This document shows positions 9,590 through 18,480 of a stretch of DNA of 64,000 nt, piece after piece. The DNA is from Bradyrhizobium lablabi (GTDB lineage Bacteria > Pseudomonadota > Alphaproteobacteria > Rhizobiales > Xanthobacteraceae). Location: assembly GCF_018129385.1 (NCBI RefSeq), contig NZ_JAFCLN010000008.1, positions 62,001 through 126,000 of the forward strand, given 5' to 3'. The notes under the pieces were generated by a model. The model saw only the letters and a list, made by a program, of their open reading frames with translations. It was not told the DNA's origin and did no database searches. Position 1 is the stretch's first letter, and each line of letters opens with the position of its first letter. Position numbers and translations under genes: made by a program.

Positions 9590-10846
9590 ATGAGCTCCCT
9601 CCCCTCCAATGTGGACGTCGCCATCATCGGCGCGGGCGCAGCCGGCCTCGGTGCGGCGAACGCGCTGAAGAATTCCGGCCTCTCCGTGCTCGTGCTGGAA
9701 GCGCGCGACCGCGTCGGCGGCCGGGCCTACACCATTCAGGCCTCGCCCGAGGTGGTGTTCGACGTCGGCTGCGGCTGGCTGCACTCGGCAGACCAAAACA
9801 CCTTCGTCGGCATCGCCGAAAAACTCGGCTTTGAGATCAACAAGAGCCTGCCGCCCTGGCGCGAGCGCGCCTATGGCAAGGCGTTCCCGATCGATGACCG
9901 CGCCGACTTCATGGGTGCGCTCGACGAATTCTACGATCGTGCCGAGCGGGCTGCGCTGGAGGCGGAGCGTACCGGCCGCGACGAGCAGGCGAGCCTTTAT
10001 CTCGAGCCCGACAACCGCTGGAATCCGATGATCAATGCGATCTCGACCTACATCAACGGCGCGGAGCTCGATCGCGTTTCCATCCTCGACATGGACGCCT
10101 ATGAGGACTCAGATGTCAACTGGCGCGTCCGCCGCGGCTACGGCGCGCTGGTCACCGCTTACGCCGCCGGTTGCCCGGTCGCGCTCGATTGCGCGGTGAC
10201 ACTGATCGACCACTCCGCAAAAAATATTCGCATCGAGACCGCCAGGGGCACGCTCACATCAGGCAAGGTGATCGTCACCGTGCCAACCAACCTGATCGCC
10301 GACGAAGCGATCCGCTTCCACCCTGCATTGCCGGCAAAAGTCGCCGCCGCTCGCGGCCTGCCGCTGGGCCTCGCCGATAAAGTCACCCTCGCCCTCGCCG
10401 ATCCCGAAGCGCTCCCGAAGGAAGGCAATCTGCGCGGCGCCAGCATGCGCACCGAAATGGGCACCTATCATTTGCGTCCGTTCGGCCAGCCCTGCATCGA
10501 GGGCTTTTTCGGCGGCCGCTACGCCCGCCAACTCGAGGACGCCGGCAACGGCGCCATCACCGCCGCGGCGATCGACGAGGTCGTCGGCTACCTCGGCAAC
10601 GATTTTCGCCGCAAGCTGAAACCGCTCGCCGAATCGCGCTGGGCGCATGAGCCGTTTTCGCGCGGGTCGTATTCGCACGCCCTGCCGGGGCATGCGGGCG
10701 ACCGCGAGATACTGGCCGCGCCGGTGGACGGCCGGCTGTTCTTCGCGGGAGAAGCGACCTCGCCGAATTTTTTCTCGACAGCGCATGGGGCGCGGGATTC
10801 GGGGGAAAGGGCGGCGAGGGAGCTGCTTCACGCAATCAACAGGTAA
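9590..10846 (+). CDS. Flavin monoamine oxidase family protein
   Basis: 418 residues from the ATG at 9590. The FAD dinucleotide-binding motif VAIIGAGAAGLGAANAL is at the N-terminus, followed by LEARDRVGGRAYT (the GG-doublet motif) and, near the C-terminus, the amine-oxidase FAD-binding segment GRLFFAGEATSPNFFSTAHGARDSGERAA. It should oxidise an amine or a polycyclic/unsaturated substrate using FAD in the cytoplasm; the substrate cannot be told from sequence. It stands alone between a repeat and the lower-GC patch. Confidence 0.88.
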   Translation: MSSLPSNVDVAIIGAGAAGLGAANALKNSGLSVLVLEARDRVGGRAYTIQASPEVVFDVGCGWLHSADQNTFVGIAEKLGFEINKSLPPWRERAYGKAFPIDDRADFMGALDEFYDRAERAALEAERTGRDEQASLYLEPDNRWNPMINAISTYINGAELDRVSILDMDAYEDSDVNWRVRRGYGALVTAYAAGCPVALDCAVTLIDHSAKNIRIETARGTLTSGKVIVTVPTNLIADEAIRFHPALPAKVAAARGLPLGLADKVTLALADPEALPKEGNLRGASMRTEMGTYHLRPFGQPCIEGFFGGRYARQLEDAGNGAITAAAIDEVVGYLGNDFRRKLKPLAESRWAHEPFSRGSYSHALPGHAGDREILAAPVDGRLFFAGEATSPNFFSTAHGARDSGERAARELLHAINR

Positions 10847-10907
10847 CGCTGTTGCACGTTACCCGCCATGTCTTATGCTACGCATTCGATGCTGTCGGAG
10901 GTTTGCC

Positions 10908-11135
10908 GTGAAGAAGTCCAATGACAATTGGGCGTGGAAAGAGATTAGCTTCCCTAGATGGCGCAACGCTGTGGATCGGCGCCTTAAGGATATTTACGTC
11001 ATCACAATTGACGACGCCGGTATCGATGACGAAATGCTGAACTCGCACTGGCGGATGAAGCAATCGCCGTACAAATTCGTCGAATGGTTTGGGCTCAAGT
11101 ACGATCTTGATCCAAAGAACGCGCTCGGTCTTTAG
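10908..11135 (+). CDS. Small protein of unknown function in a lower-GC patch
   Basis: 75 residues from a GTG at 10908 with a strong ribosome site (ggagg, 6 bases upstream). The protein is rich in aromatic and acidic residues (NDNWAWKEISFPRW, VITIDDAGIDDEM, YKFVEWFGLKYDL). No family is recognised. Its stop overlaps that of the convergent HNH nuclease (tta/tag share bases at 11132-11135). Base composition drops here relative to both sides, suggesting the two genes arrived together. Confidence 0.6.
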   Translation: MKKSNDNWAWKEISFPRWRNAVDRRLKDIYVITIDDAGIDDEMLNSHWRMKQSPYKFVEWFGLKYDLDPKNALGL

Positions 11136-12034
11136 CCTTTAAAGACTTGGTCCCGATGAAATTTCAAGAAATACGCGTTGGGGTAAAGAGTTTCGTCTTT
11201 CGGTAAGTAGATCGCGCCATCCTTATTCAGGAGGCGGGCCGCATCTTCGGGAACATGATTCTTTGCTATGAGTATTTTGTAGTCGTCTCCAACGGAGATA
11301 AGTCCTCGATCAAACATCCAATGCACTGTACCAGAGAGCGCGAGACCATTACGAACCGAGTCGGGTCCGCTTGCTGCTACAGGCTGGATATGCGCTGCCT
11401 GAACTTCAGGGCGACCACCTCCATTAATAAGACGTAGCCCAGTCATTGCGCATCGGTTCGCGTAGGCGGCACGCACATTGTACATGAACGACCTCTCGCG
11501 GAAGGGACGAGTTACCGTTACCTCGACCATTGGCCGCTCGAAAGGAACACTTGGTTCCGATATCTCATTCAAAGGCAAACTGGGAACGATCGCAGCATCT
11601 TGACCGATGATCGGCGAAAACCCTGCCTTCAATATTTTATTGAACTCGTTGTCAGACAGTAGTCGCACAGCGCTGCCGAACGCTCCTTTGTTTGTACTGC
11701 CGTCCTCCTTTTGAAGTGCACTTTCGTAATACATTGAGCCGTCTGCGAATGGCACGGGGCTCGCAAAATCTTGATAGTCAGCGATGTGAGCAAAGTAATG
11801 ATCAGGAAGGTCCGCGTCCTCGACGATTTCCGTTACGCGTGCAAACCCAAAGTACGCTTGTCGCCCACCGGAGCTTGACAACTCGGATGTCGATCGACGC
11901 GGTTCGTAGTAGACGATGTAATCGCCCACAGTTTGCTTAGCTCGATCGAGATATCGACGAGGAAAATGGTACTGGAGTTCTGGCAAGTCCTTATAGCTTG
12001 GGGTTACCTTGGTCGTAAAAACTGCGTTAGCCAT
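11132..12034 (-). CDS. HNH endonuclease with N-terminal EVE/PUA-like domain (putative modification-dependent nuclease)
   Basis: 300 residues. The C-terminal half carries an HNH_2-type nuclease: C195, H215 in QAAHIQPVA, N229-G230 and H238 with the following FDRG (HWMFDRG). The N-terminal 100 residues (GDYIVYYEP, YFGFARVTEIVED, HYFAHIADYQDF) follow the pattern of EVE/PUA-type modified-base readers, where a GDxxxxY strand is followed by GxAxVxE. That pairing is typical of predicted type IV (modification-dependent) restriction enzymes. The HNH call is firm; the reader domain is inferred from pattern. Lower GC than neighbours suggests acquisition by transfer. Confidence 0.8.
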   Translation of the reverse strand: MANAVFTTKVTPSYKDLPELQYHFPRRYLDRAKQTVGDYIVYYEPRRSTSELSSSGGRQAYFGFARVTEIVEDADLPDHYFAHIADYQDFASPVPFADGSMYYESALQKEDGSTNKGAFGSAVRLLSDNEFNKILKAGFSPIIGQDAAIVPSLPLNEISEPSVPFERPMVEVTVTRPFRERSFMYNVRAAYANRCAMTGLRLINGGGRPEVQAAHIQPVAASGPDSVRNGLALSGTVHWMFDRGLISVGDDYKILIAKNHVPEDAARLLNKDGAIYLPKDETLYPNAYFLKFHRDQVFKG

Positions 12035-12107
12035 TGGTCTGCGAACTCGCTCAAGCGGCTAGATATCTCTTAGCGTAGAACAACCTCTGGGGGTTTGGAT
12101 AGCCCAT

Positions 12108-12515
12108 CTATTCCAGCACCCTGTCCCGCATGTCCGCATCCGGCACGAAACATTCGTCGTACTTCCCGAAAATCCGGTAGCGATTGCGCGCGACGAGGCT
12201 GTAGACCGCATCGCGCAGCGGTTTTGGCACTGTTCGCAACACCTGCACCCCGCCCCAGCCCGGCAGCGTGCCGAGCACCGTCAGCGCCGCATCGGATTTG
12301 AAGTACGCGACGCCACCGTGGATTACGGCATTGGTGTCGGGATCATCCGGGTTGATACCAAATGCCTGCGCGAGACGTGTGCCGTAGGGCGACTGGATCG
12401 CGGTGAAACGAAAACGTCTTGCCGTGTCGCGGGTGGCGACGAAGCGGACCCAGCGGGAGCAGAAGACGCAGACGCCGTCGTAGAGAATCACGTCGTCGTC
12501 GGGCCACGTCGTCAT
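12108..12515 (-). CDS. DCC-family thiol-disulfide oxidoreductase-like protein (DUF393)
   Basis: 135 residues from the ATG at 12515. The N-terminus has the family mark: ILYDGVCVFCSRWVRF, a CxxC inside a thioredoxin-like first strand, and the C-terminus has VPKPLRDAVYSLVARNRYRIFGK. The name DCC comes from the Asp-x-x-Cys-x-x-Cys motif. Redox chemistry is expected but no substrate is known. It is the last gene of a leftward operon with an SDR-DoxX protein, a DUF2269 membrane protein and a hydrolase. Confidence 0.88.
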   Translation of the reverse strand: MTTWPDDDVILYDGVCVFCSRWVRFVATRDTARRFRFTAIQSPYGTRLAQAFGINPDDPDTNAVIHGGVAYFKSDAALTVLGTLPGWGGVQVLRTVPKPLRDAVYSLVARNRYRIFGKYDECFVPDADMRDRVLE

Positions 12516-12533
12516 CAGGATTCTCTTTTCTTG

Positions 12534-12580
12534 ACGCGTTTTCTTCACGCGAACCGGTCCCCACTTCGCTGGAAAACGCT
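12534..12580. repeat. Palindromic repeat, family B variant
   Basis: Left arm acgcgttttcttcacgcg, core aaccggtccccac, right arm cgctggaaaacgct. On the minus strand it starts within the TAG stop codon of the SDR-DoxX gene, the same stop-abutting placement as the copies at 1501 and 25674. Confidence 0.65.
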
Positions 12581-13895
12581 ATCTATTATCCAAAGTGAGC
12601 AGCGCGACCAGCATCAGGACGATGGCGGGGCCGGTCTTCACCAGCGCGCCGAGCGGCTCGATCCAGAGATCCGGCGTCAGGATCGCCGTCCCGGCCATGT
12701 AGCCCAGCGACAAAACGATACCAGCCGCCAATCCGGCAGCACAGGTGCGGCGGAAAGCGATCAGCACTCCGATCGACATATCCATCAGACTGGTCACCAC
12801 GGTGAAAGGCCCGACCAGTGCGGGTGGGAAATTGTGCGTGCGCAGGATACCGGCGGCGGCGTCATACGAGATCACCAGCGAGATGAAGCCGGAGACCGTC
12901 CAGAACAGGGCAAGGCTCACGATCACCAGCGCCTTGACCAGGAACAGCCTCGCAAACCATTTGTCCTGAATGGCGGCAGATCGCCGGCCGACCATCTGCT
13001 CGATCGTCTTCGGCGCGATGCCGGTGGCGGCCATCCAGCCTGCGGGGTCGCCGCTGACGCCGCGGAGAAGTTCTGACATCGCGGTGGTGCGCATCGGCGG
13101 CATCCAGCCGAGCAGGCTTGCGAGATCGCCGAGCCTCGCGCCGAGATCGAGCAAGAAGGCCGGCATCGCAATGCGCGGCCATTTGGTAGTGCCGAAGGCG
13201 CGGCGGAATTGCGCGATCACACCGCCAAGCGTGACGGGCTCCGCCTGCATCAGCTCCCATGTGACGGCGGGCATCGCGTCAACGTCGCGCTCGGCGAACC
13301 AGGCAATGGTTGCGGCGATGTCCTCCGCCGCGACAGGCTGAAAGGGCGTCGCCGCCTCGCGCGCGGGCAGATCGAACGGCAGCGCCGCCAGCGCCCGCAG
13401 CATCGCGCTGCCGCCATAGGCCGCCGGCGCCACCACGAAACCCGGGCGCAGGATCGCGTGAGGAATGCCGGATACCGCGATCAGCCGCTCGGCCTCGCGC
13501 TTGGTCGTGGCGAAAGCGGTGCCGTCCGTCTCGGCCGTTCCGGGAATCGAGATGTGAATGAGGCGAATCGGGCGGCCGGATTCGCGGATGGCCAACAGCA
13601 GCCGCGCGACGAAATCGCGATGCACCGCGCCGGTGTCGCTGCCGGGGCCGTCCTGCAACACGCCGAGGCAATTGACGATGACGTCGATCGCGTGGTCGCG
13701 CAGCAGGGCCGCCAGCGCCGCCGCATCCATCGACATCACGGGCAATTCGAGATCGAGCTTGCCGCCTCCTTGCGAAGCGGAGAATTTTCGGGCCACGCCG
13801 ACCGTTTCAAATCCGCGCACACGCAGATCGTCGGTGACGAAGCGGCCGATCAGGCCGGAAGCGCCGAGCACCAATATCCTGCGTGTCCCGGCCAT
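12579..13895 (-). CDS. SDR-family NAD(P)-binding protein fused to a DoxX-like membrane domain
   Basis: 438 residues. An N-terminal Rossmann fold (ILVLGASGLIGRFV, about 7-20; TAFATTKREAERL carries the K of an atypical SDR) extends to about residue 290. The remaining 130 residues hold four hydrophobic helices (ALVIVSLALFWTVSGFISLV, VVTSLMDMSIGVLIAF, GLAAGIVLSLGYMAG, GPAIVLMLVALL), matching the DoxX-like domain found fused to such SDRs. A membrane-tethered redox role is plausible; substrate unknown. It is 9 bases downstream of the DUF2269 gene. Confidence 0.85.
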   Translation of the reverse strand: MAGTRRILVLGASGLIGRFVTDDLRVRGFETVGVARKFSASQGGGKLDLELPVMSMDAAALAALLRDHAIDVIVNCLGVLQDGPGSDTGAVHRDFVARLLLAIRESGRPIRLIHISIPGTAETDGTAFATTKREAERLIAVSGIPHAILRPGFVVAPAAYGGSAMLRALAALPFDLPAREAATPFQPVAAEDIAATIAWFAERDVDAMPAVTWELMQAEPVTLGGVIAQFRRAFGTTKWPRIAMPAFLLDLGARLGDLASLLGWMPPMRTTAMSELLRGVSGDPAGWMAATGIAPKTIEQMVGRRSAAIQDKWFARLFLVKALVIVSLALFWTVSGFISLVISYDAAAGILRTHNFPPALVGPFTVVTSLMDMSIGVLIAFRRTCAAGLAAGIVLSLGYMAGTAILTPDLWIEPLGALVKTGPAIVLMLVALLTLDNR

Positions 13896-13904
13896 CGTCG
13901 CTCC

Positions 13905-14369
13905 CTACGGCTTTGCAATCATCAGCCAGAGGATCGCCATGATCGATCCGAAGCCGGGAATGCCGAACAGGAACCAGCGGCGGAACAGCACGGAATAGCG
14001 CAGCGGCAACGGATGATCCTGCGCATTGGCCTTTCGGGCGAGATCGCGCATCTCGATCTGCATGAAGATCACCGGCACCCAGAACAGGCCGGCTACGGCG
14101 TAAAGCCCCAACGACAGGATGATCCAGGGCTCACTGAAAGAGGTCGACGACAGCATCATCAGGGCAAAACCGGTGACAGGCTGAAGCAGCACCGCCGTCA
14201 GGGTGAACAGCATGTCCGCGATCACGACGATCCCCGCGGTGTGCGCAATGAGAGCCGTATCGCGGCTGCGATGCGCCATCAGCATGAAGAAGGCGATGCC
14301 CGTACCGGTGCCGAGGATGACGATGGCGCCGAGCACGTGCAGATATTTGATCGCGAAATACAGCGTCAT
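13905..14369 (-). CDS. DUF2269 integral membrane protein
   Basis: 154 residues with four predicted membrane helices and the DUF2269 start MTLYFAIKYLHVLGAIVILGTG. The HVLGAIV histidine near the N-terminus is typical of the family and could bind heme or metal, although that is not shown. It overlaps the hydrolase gene by four bases (ATGA), which indicates translational coupling, and is followed closely by the SDR-DoxX gene. Confidence 0.85.
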   Translation of the reverse strand: MTLYFAIKYLHVLGAIVILGTGTGIAFFMLMAHRSRDTALIAHTAGIVVIADMLFTLTAVLLQPVTGFALMMLSSTSFSEPWIILSLGLYAVAGLFWVPVIFMQIEMRDLARKANAQDHPLPLRYSVLFRRWFLFGIPGFGSIMAILWLMIAKP

Positions 14370-15253
14370 CGCTTTTTCTTGGCCGGGATCTGCGCCTTCA
14401 ATGCGCGATCGAGATCGCTTGCGGCCAGTTTAACGCCGGTTTCGCTTTCGGCCAGCCAGTGGCCCTCGCCGCCATGCGCCGGCAACTCATGAAAATCCAC
14501 TTTACCGCCACCGGAGCGAAAGGCATCGGCCAGTTGCCTGGAAAACGCGGGCCAAAAATATGTGTCGTTCGCGGCGACCAGCCATGTCACCGGCACGCGC
14601 GCGCCTTGGCCGAATTCCTTTGCCGCCGCGACCAGCGTGTGCGGCGCGCAGACCTGGTTCGGAAAATCATTGGCGCGGCCGCCGCGTCCGGCGGCGAACA
14701 CGATGATGGCGGAAATTTCCTTATCGTCCGCCAGCGCCAGCGCGCCCCAGCCGCCGGCGGAATGTCCCAAAATCACTGTGCCGTCCGGCTTGATGAAGGA
14801 TTGCCTGCGCATGAAGTCTGTAGCCGTAGCGATCTCGTCCGCGGTGGCGCGGCCGGAGCGAGAATAATCCGCTTCATCGCAGCCGCGCTGATCCTCGAGA
14901 TATTTTCCGCCTGTCGCGCCGTGGCCCGGGCGCTCCGGCACCAGCACGGCAAAACCGCGCGCGACGAGCCAGGCGGCGAGCGCGCGATATTCGGGCTGCG
15001 GCATTTGCGCACGACGCAAGACGTTTTGCGTGGTGGCATGCGCGATCACCGCGAGCGGAAACGGCCCTTCGCCCGGCGGTCGAAACAGCACGGCGTGGGA
15101 AAGAATATCTGCCGGCGTCGGGACCAGCCATTGCTGCATCCGATTCGGTTGCCCCTCACCGCCCTGCGGGCCGGGGTTCGTCTGCGCCACCGCGGCGTGC
15201 GGCACCTGCAAGGCAAGGACAAGCAGCGCGAAAAACACTTTCAGCGAGGGCAT
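14366..15253 (-). CDS. Secreted alpha/beta hydrolase (dienelactone-hydrolase-like)
   Basis: 295 residues with a Sec signal peptide (cleavage near AVAQ). The alpha/beta hydrolase fold is visible: LAVIAHATTQNV oxyanion strand, VLVPERPGHGATGG, nucleophile elbow GHSAGGWGAL, acidic VAANDTYFW, and a late HGGEGHW histidine. It should be a periplasmic or extracellular esterase or peptidase. First gene of the leftward operon with DUF2269, SDR-DoxX and DCC proteins. Confidence 0.85.
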   Translation of the reverse strand: MPSLKVFFALLVLALQVPHAAVAQTNPGPQGGEGQPNRMQQWLVPTPADILSHAVLFRPPGEGPFPLAVIAHATTQNVLRRAQMPQPEYRALAAWLVARGFAVLVPERPGHGATGGKYLEDQRGCDEADYSRSGRATADEIATATDFMRRQSFIKPDGTVILGHSAGGWGALALADDKEISAIIVFAAGRGGRANDFPNQVCAPHTLVAAAKEFGQGARVPVTWLVAANDTYFWPAFSRQLADAFRSGGGKVDFHELPAHGGEGHWLAESETGVKLAASDLDRALKAQIPAKKKR

Positions 15254-15527
15254 CTGATGGCTTGGCGGGCGCAGGTAAGGGATCGGATTCGCCAGCAGAA
15301 TACCGACAACGAATCACATTGCGGAGATTTTCCGTGATCGAACCCTTCGCAATGCGCGCAATCTTTCCGTTTTACCCGGCGCTGCACCGACAAAATTCCC
15401 GTTGAGGTAGTGCATTGTCCCCTTTCGGCACATGGTTAATGGAAAACTGATGCAAAAAATCCACAGGTTAACCGATAATTAACGATGCATCTTGAAGCGA
15501 GCCCGCTGACTTGCTTTGATCCGGATC

Positions 15528-16037
15528 ATGAGCACAACGCTAATCGAGGTCCGGCCGGCCAAAGCTGCTGACGCAGCCGCGGTAGCGTCTACCCATGACG
15601 AAGCCTGGCGCTCGGCCTATCAGGGCATCATCCCCGGCGCCGAACTCGAAAAGCTGATCAATCGCCGCGGCCCGCATTGGTGGGACAGCGCGATCCGCAA
15701 GGGCAGCCGCGTCAGCGTGCTGGTGTTCGGCGACAAGGTGGCGGGCTATGCCAATTATGGCCGCAACCGCGCCCGTACCCTGCATTTCGAAGGCGAGATC
15801 TACGAACTCTATCTGCGCCCCGAGTTTCAGGGCCTCGGTTTTGGCCGCCGCCTGTTCACGACCGCCCGCCGCGACCTCATGCAGAGCGGGCTGAAGAGCA
15901 TGGTGATCTGGGCGCTCTCCGACAACGAGCCTGCGACCGAATTCTATCGCGCGCTCGGCGGCCGCATGGTGGCGCGCTCCTCGGAAAAATTCGGGGCAAA
16001 GTCGCTCGACAAGGTCGCCTTCGCCTGGACCAACTGA
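15528..16037 (+). CDS. GNAT-family N-acetyltransferase
   Basis: 169 residues from the ATG at 15528. The acetyl-CoA loop is plain: YELYLRPEFQGLGFGRRLF (about 93-111), preceded by the strand pair VSVLVFGDKVAGYANYG and followed by VIWALSDNEPATEFYRALG. The acceptor (protein, antibiotic or small amine) is unknown. An in-frame TTG four codons upstream lacks support. Confidence 0.88.
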   Translation: MSTTLIEVRPAKAADAAAVASTHDEAWRSAYQGIIPGAELEKLINRRGPHWWDSAIRKGSRVSVLVFGDKVAGYANYGRNRARTLHFEGEIYELYLRPEFQGLGFGRRLFTTARRDLMQSGLKSMVIWALSDNEPATEFYRALGGRMVARSSEKFGAKSLDKVAFAWTN

Positions 16038-16047
16038 GGTTCGGACT

Positions 16048-16166
16048 CGTCATTGCCGGGCGAAAGCGCGAAGCGCGTCTTCGATATAGCTTGACCCGGC
16101 AATCCATCTTTATCTAAAGCGCTTTTTGCAAGTGCGATGGATACGCGGGTCAAGCCCGCGTATGAC
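16048..16166. repeat. Composite inverted repeat between GNAT gene and ppa
   Basis: cgtcattgccgggcgaaagcg on the left and an internal cgcgggtcaagcccgcg hairpin on the right end with tatgacc. It resembles the cgggcttgacccg class also seen at 62035. Non-coding. Confidence 0.55.
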
Positions 16167-16200
16167 CAGTTGCTATCCCTGCACCAGCGGAGCCCTTCCC

Positions 16201-16731
16201 ATGCGCATCGACGCCATCTCGATCGGAAAAAATCCGCCGCACGACGTCAACGTCATCATCGAGGTGCCCGTCGGCGGCGAGCCGATCAAGTACGAGATGG
16301 ACAAGGAGGCCGGCACGCTGGTGGTCGACCGCTTCCTCTATACGGCGATGCGCTACCCCGGCAATTACGGCTTTATCCCGCACACGCTCTCCGGCGACGG
16401 CGACCCCTGCGACGTGCTGATCGCCAACACCCGCGCCATCGTGCCGGGCGCCGTCATGAGCGTGCGCCCGGTCGGCGTGCTCTTGATGGAGGACGAAGCC
16501 GGCGGCGATGAAAAAATCATCGCGGTGCCGACGTCAAAACTGACCCAGCGCTATGACAAGGTGAAAAACTACAACGATCTGCCCGACATCACGCTGCAAC
16601 AGATCCAGCACTTCTTCGAGCACTACAAGGATCTCGAAAAAGGCAAGTGGGTGAAGGTCCTGAGATGGGGCGACGCCGCCGACGCGCAGAAGCTGATCAT
16701 GGAAGGCATCGAGCGGGCGAAGAAGAAGTGA
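16201..16731 (+). CDS. ppa: Inorganic pyrophosphatase
   Basis: 176 residues, normal for the soluble family I enzyme. The metal-binding signature DGDPCD is at 66-71 and KYEMDKEAGTLVVDRFL precedes it. It hydrolyses pyrophosphate to phosphate in the cytoplasm, pulling biosynthetic reactions forward. The ATG at 16201 is chosen because the protein then begins MRIDAISIGKNPP like other family members; the in-frame extension upstream runs through a repeat. Confidence 0.96.
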   Translation: MRIDAISIGKNPPHDVNVIIEVPVGGEPIKYEMDKEAGTLVVDRFLYTAMRYPGNYGFIPHTLSGDGDPCDVLIANTRAIVPGAVMSVRPVGVLLMEDEAGGDEKIIAVPTSKLTQRYDKVKNYNDLPDITLQQIQHFFEHYKDLEKGKWVKVLRWGDAADAQKLIMEGIERAKKK

Positions 16732-16755
16732 GGATCAAGCGCGCGGCGCGCTGTT

Positions 16756-16858
16756 CCTCATCCTGAGGAGCGGCCTCTTGGCCGCGTCTCGAAGGATGCA
16801 GGCCCGTCTGTGGCCTCATGGTTCGAGACGCGCGAAGCCGCGCTCCTCACCATGAGGG
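16756..16858. repeat. Inverted repeat, family C (cctcatcctgaggag...ctcaccatgaggg)
   Basis: The unit begins cctcatcctgaggag and ends ctcctcaccatgaggg, with internal gtctcgaaggatg and catggttcgagacg arms. A second copy lies at 42337-42440. It fills the ppa to peptidase spacer and ends about 10 bases before the peptidase start. Confidence 0.8.
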
Positions 16859-16869
16859 GATAGAGTTGC

Positions 16870-18351
16870 ATGCGCCGTTTCTTCAAAATCATCCGCAACA
16901 TCTTCCTCCTGCTGGTCGCCGCGTTCGTCGCCCTCACCGGCGTTCTCGCCTTCAACACCTTCACCCACCACTCGCGGCAGCTCCAGGTCGCCGCCATCCC
17001 GCGCGCCGAGATCGATGCGAAGGCCGCAGCGGCGCGGCTTGCCGAGGCGATCCGCTTCCGCACCATTTCTAGCTACGAAAAACCCGACCAGCACGCCGAC
17101 GCGCTGCGCGGCATGCAGGCGCATCTCGAAAAAAGCTTTCCGGCGTTTCACGCCGCGGCCAGACGCGAGATCGTCGCCGATTACAGCCTGCTCTACACGT
17201 GGGAAGGTTCTGACCCGAAGGCGCAGCCGATCGCGCTGCTGGCGCATCAGGACGTCGTACCGGTCGCGCCGGGCACCGAAAAGGACTGGCAGCAGCCGCC
17301 TTATGACGGCGTCATTGCCGATGGGTTCATCTGGGGCCGCGGCGCCTGGGATGACAAGGGCAATCTCTATTCGATGCTGGAAGCCGCTGAGGCGATGGCC
17401 AAAGCCGGCTTCAAGCCGAAGCGCACGATCTATTTCGCGTTCGGCCATGACGAGGAAACCGCCGGCACCAAAGGCGCGAAAAGCATCGCGGCGCTGCTCG
17501 CCTCGCGCGGCGTGAGGCTGGATTTCGTGCTCGATGAGGGCCTGCTCATCACCGATGGCATGATCAAGGGCCTCGAAAAGCCGGCCGCGCTGATCGGCGT
17601 CGCCGAAAAGGGCTATGCGACGCTGGTGCTGAATGCGCAGGCCACGCCCGGCCATTCCTCGATGCCGCCGAAGCAGACCGCGATCGGCATGATGGCCGCG
17701 GCGCTGGCGCGGCTCGAGGACCATCTGCTGCCGATGCAGGTCCGCGGCACGGTGTCGGAAATGTTCGACACGCTAGCGCCGGAGATGACCGGTTTCAATC
17801 GCGTGGTGCTGTCGAACCTCTGGCTGTTCAAGCCGCTGCTGCTGCGCGAATTTGAAAAGAGCGGCCCGACAGAGGCCAGCGTGCGTACCACCACGGCGCT
17901 GACGATCTTCAACGCCGGCGACAAGGACAATGTGCTGCCGGGCCATGCAGAGGCGACCGTCAATTTCCGCCTGATTCCCGGCGACACCCAGGCGAGCGTG
18001 ACCGAGCATGTCCGCAGCACGATCAACAACGACCGCATCACGATAAAGCCGTTTCCCGGCAATACCGACCCGCCGCCGGTGACGGGCACGGCGAGCCCGT
18101 CGTTCCAGATGCTGGGCCGCACCATCCGCGAAGTCTTTCCCGATGTGATCGTGGCGCCGGGCCTGATGGTCGCCGCCACCGACTCGCGGCACTATGTCGG
18201 CGTCACCGACAAGATCTTCCGGTTCTCGCCGGTGCGCGCCAATTCGGAGGATTTGAAGCGGTTTCACGGCACCAATGAGCGGCTGCCGATCGAGGGCTAT
18301 GCCGACATGATCCGGTTCTATCGGCGGCTGATCGAGAATTGCGCGGGGTGA
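16870..18351 (+). CDS. M20-family metallopeptidase, membrane anchored
   Basis: 493 residues. An N-terminal membrane helix (IFLLLVAAFVALTGVLAF) anchors the protein. M20 zinc-ligand motifs follow: HQDVVPV (first His), GRGAWDDKGN (bridging Asp), DEETAGTKG (Glu pair) and a late DSRHY histidine. Length and an N-terminal anchor match carboxypeptidase S / Gly-X type enzymes. It should cleave peptides or acyl-amino acids in the periplasm. No operon partner. Confidence 0.88.
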   Translation: MRRFFKIIRNIFLLLVAAFVALTGVLAFNTFTHHSRQLQVAAIPRAEIDAKAAAARLAEAIRFRTISSYEKPDQHADALRGMQAHLEKSFPAFHAAARREIVADYSLLYTWEGSDPKAQPIALLAHQDVVPVAPGTEKDWQQPPYDGVIADGFIWGRGAWDDKGNLYSMLEAAEAMAKAGFKPKRTIYFAFGHDEETAGTKGAKSIAALLASRGVRLDFVLDEGLLITDGMIKGLEKPAALIGVAEKGYATLVLNAQATPGHSSMPPKQTAIGMMAAALARLEDHLLPMQVRGTVSEMFDTLAPEMTGFNRVVLSNLWLFKPLLLREFEKSGPTEASVRTTTALTIFNAGDKDNVLPGHAEATVNFRLIPGDTQASVTEHVRSTINNDRITIKPFPGNTDPPPVTGTASPSFQMLGRTIREVFPDVIVAPGLMVAATDSRHYVGVTDKIFRFSPVRANSEDLKRFHGTNERLPIEGYADMIRFYRRLIENCAG

Positions 18352-18365
18352 TCCCGCTCTCTCCT

Positions 18366-18461
18366 CCGTCATTGCGAGCGAAGCGAAGCAATCCAGCTTC
18401 TTTTGCCTGCTACAGGAAAGAAAGCTGGATTGCTTCGTCGCTGCGCTCCTCGCAATGACGG
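18366..18461 (+). repeat. Asymmetric palindromic repeat, family A (short-long)
   Basis: ccgtcattgcgagcgaagcg at the left, cgctcctcgcaatgacgg at the right, and a loop of ttcttttgcctgctacagg. It lies between the convergent ends of the peptidase gene and folD, where it could act as a bidirectional transcription stop. Confidence 0.85.
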
Positions 18462-18480
18462 TCGGGGTAGCGTTCGCGCT

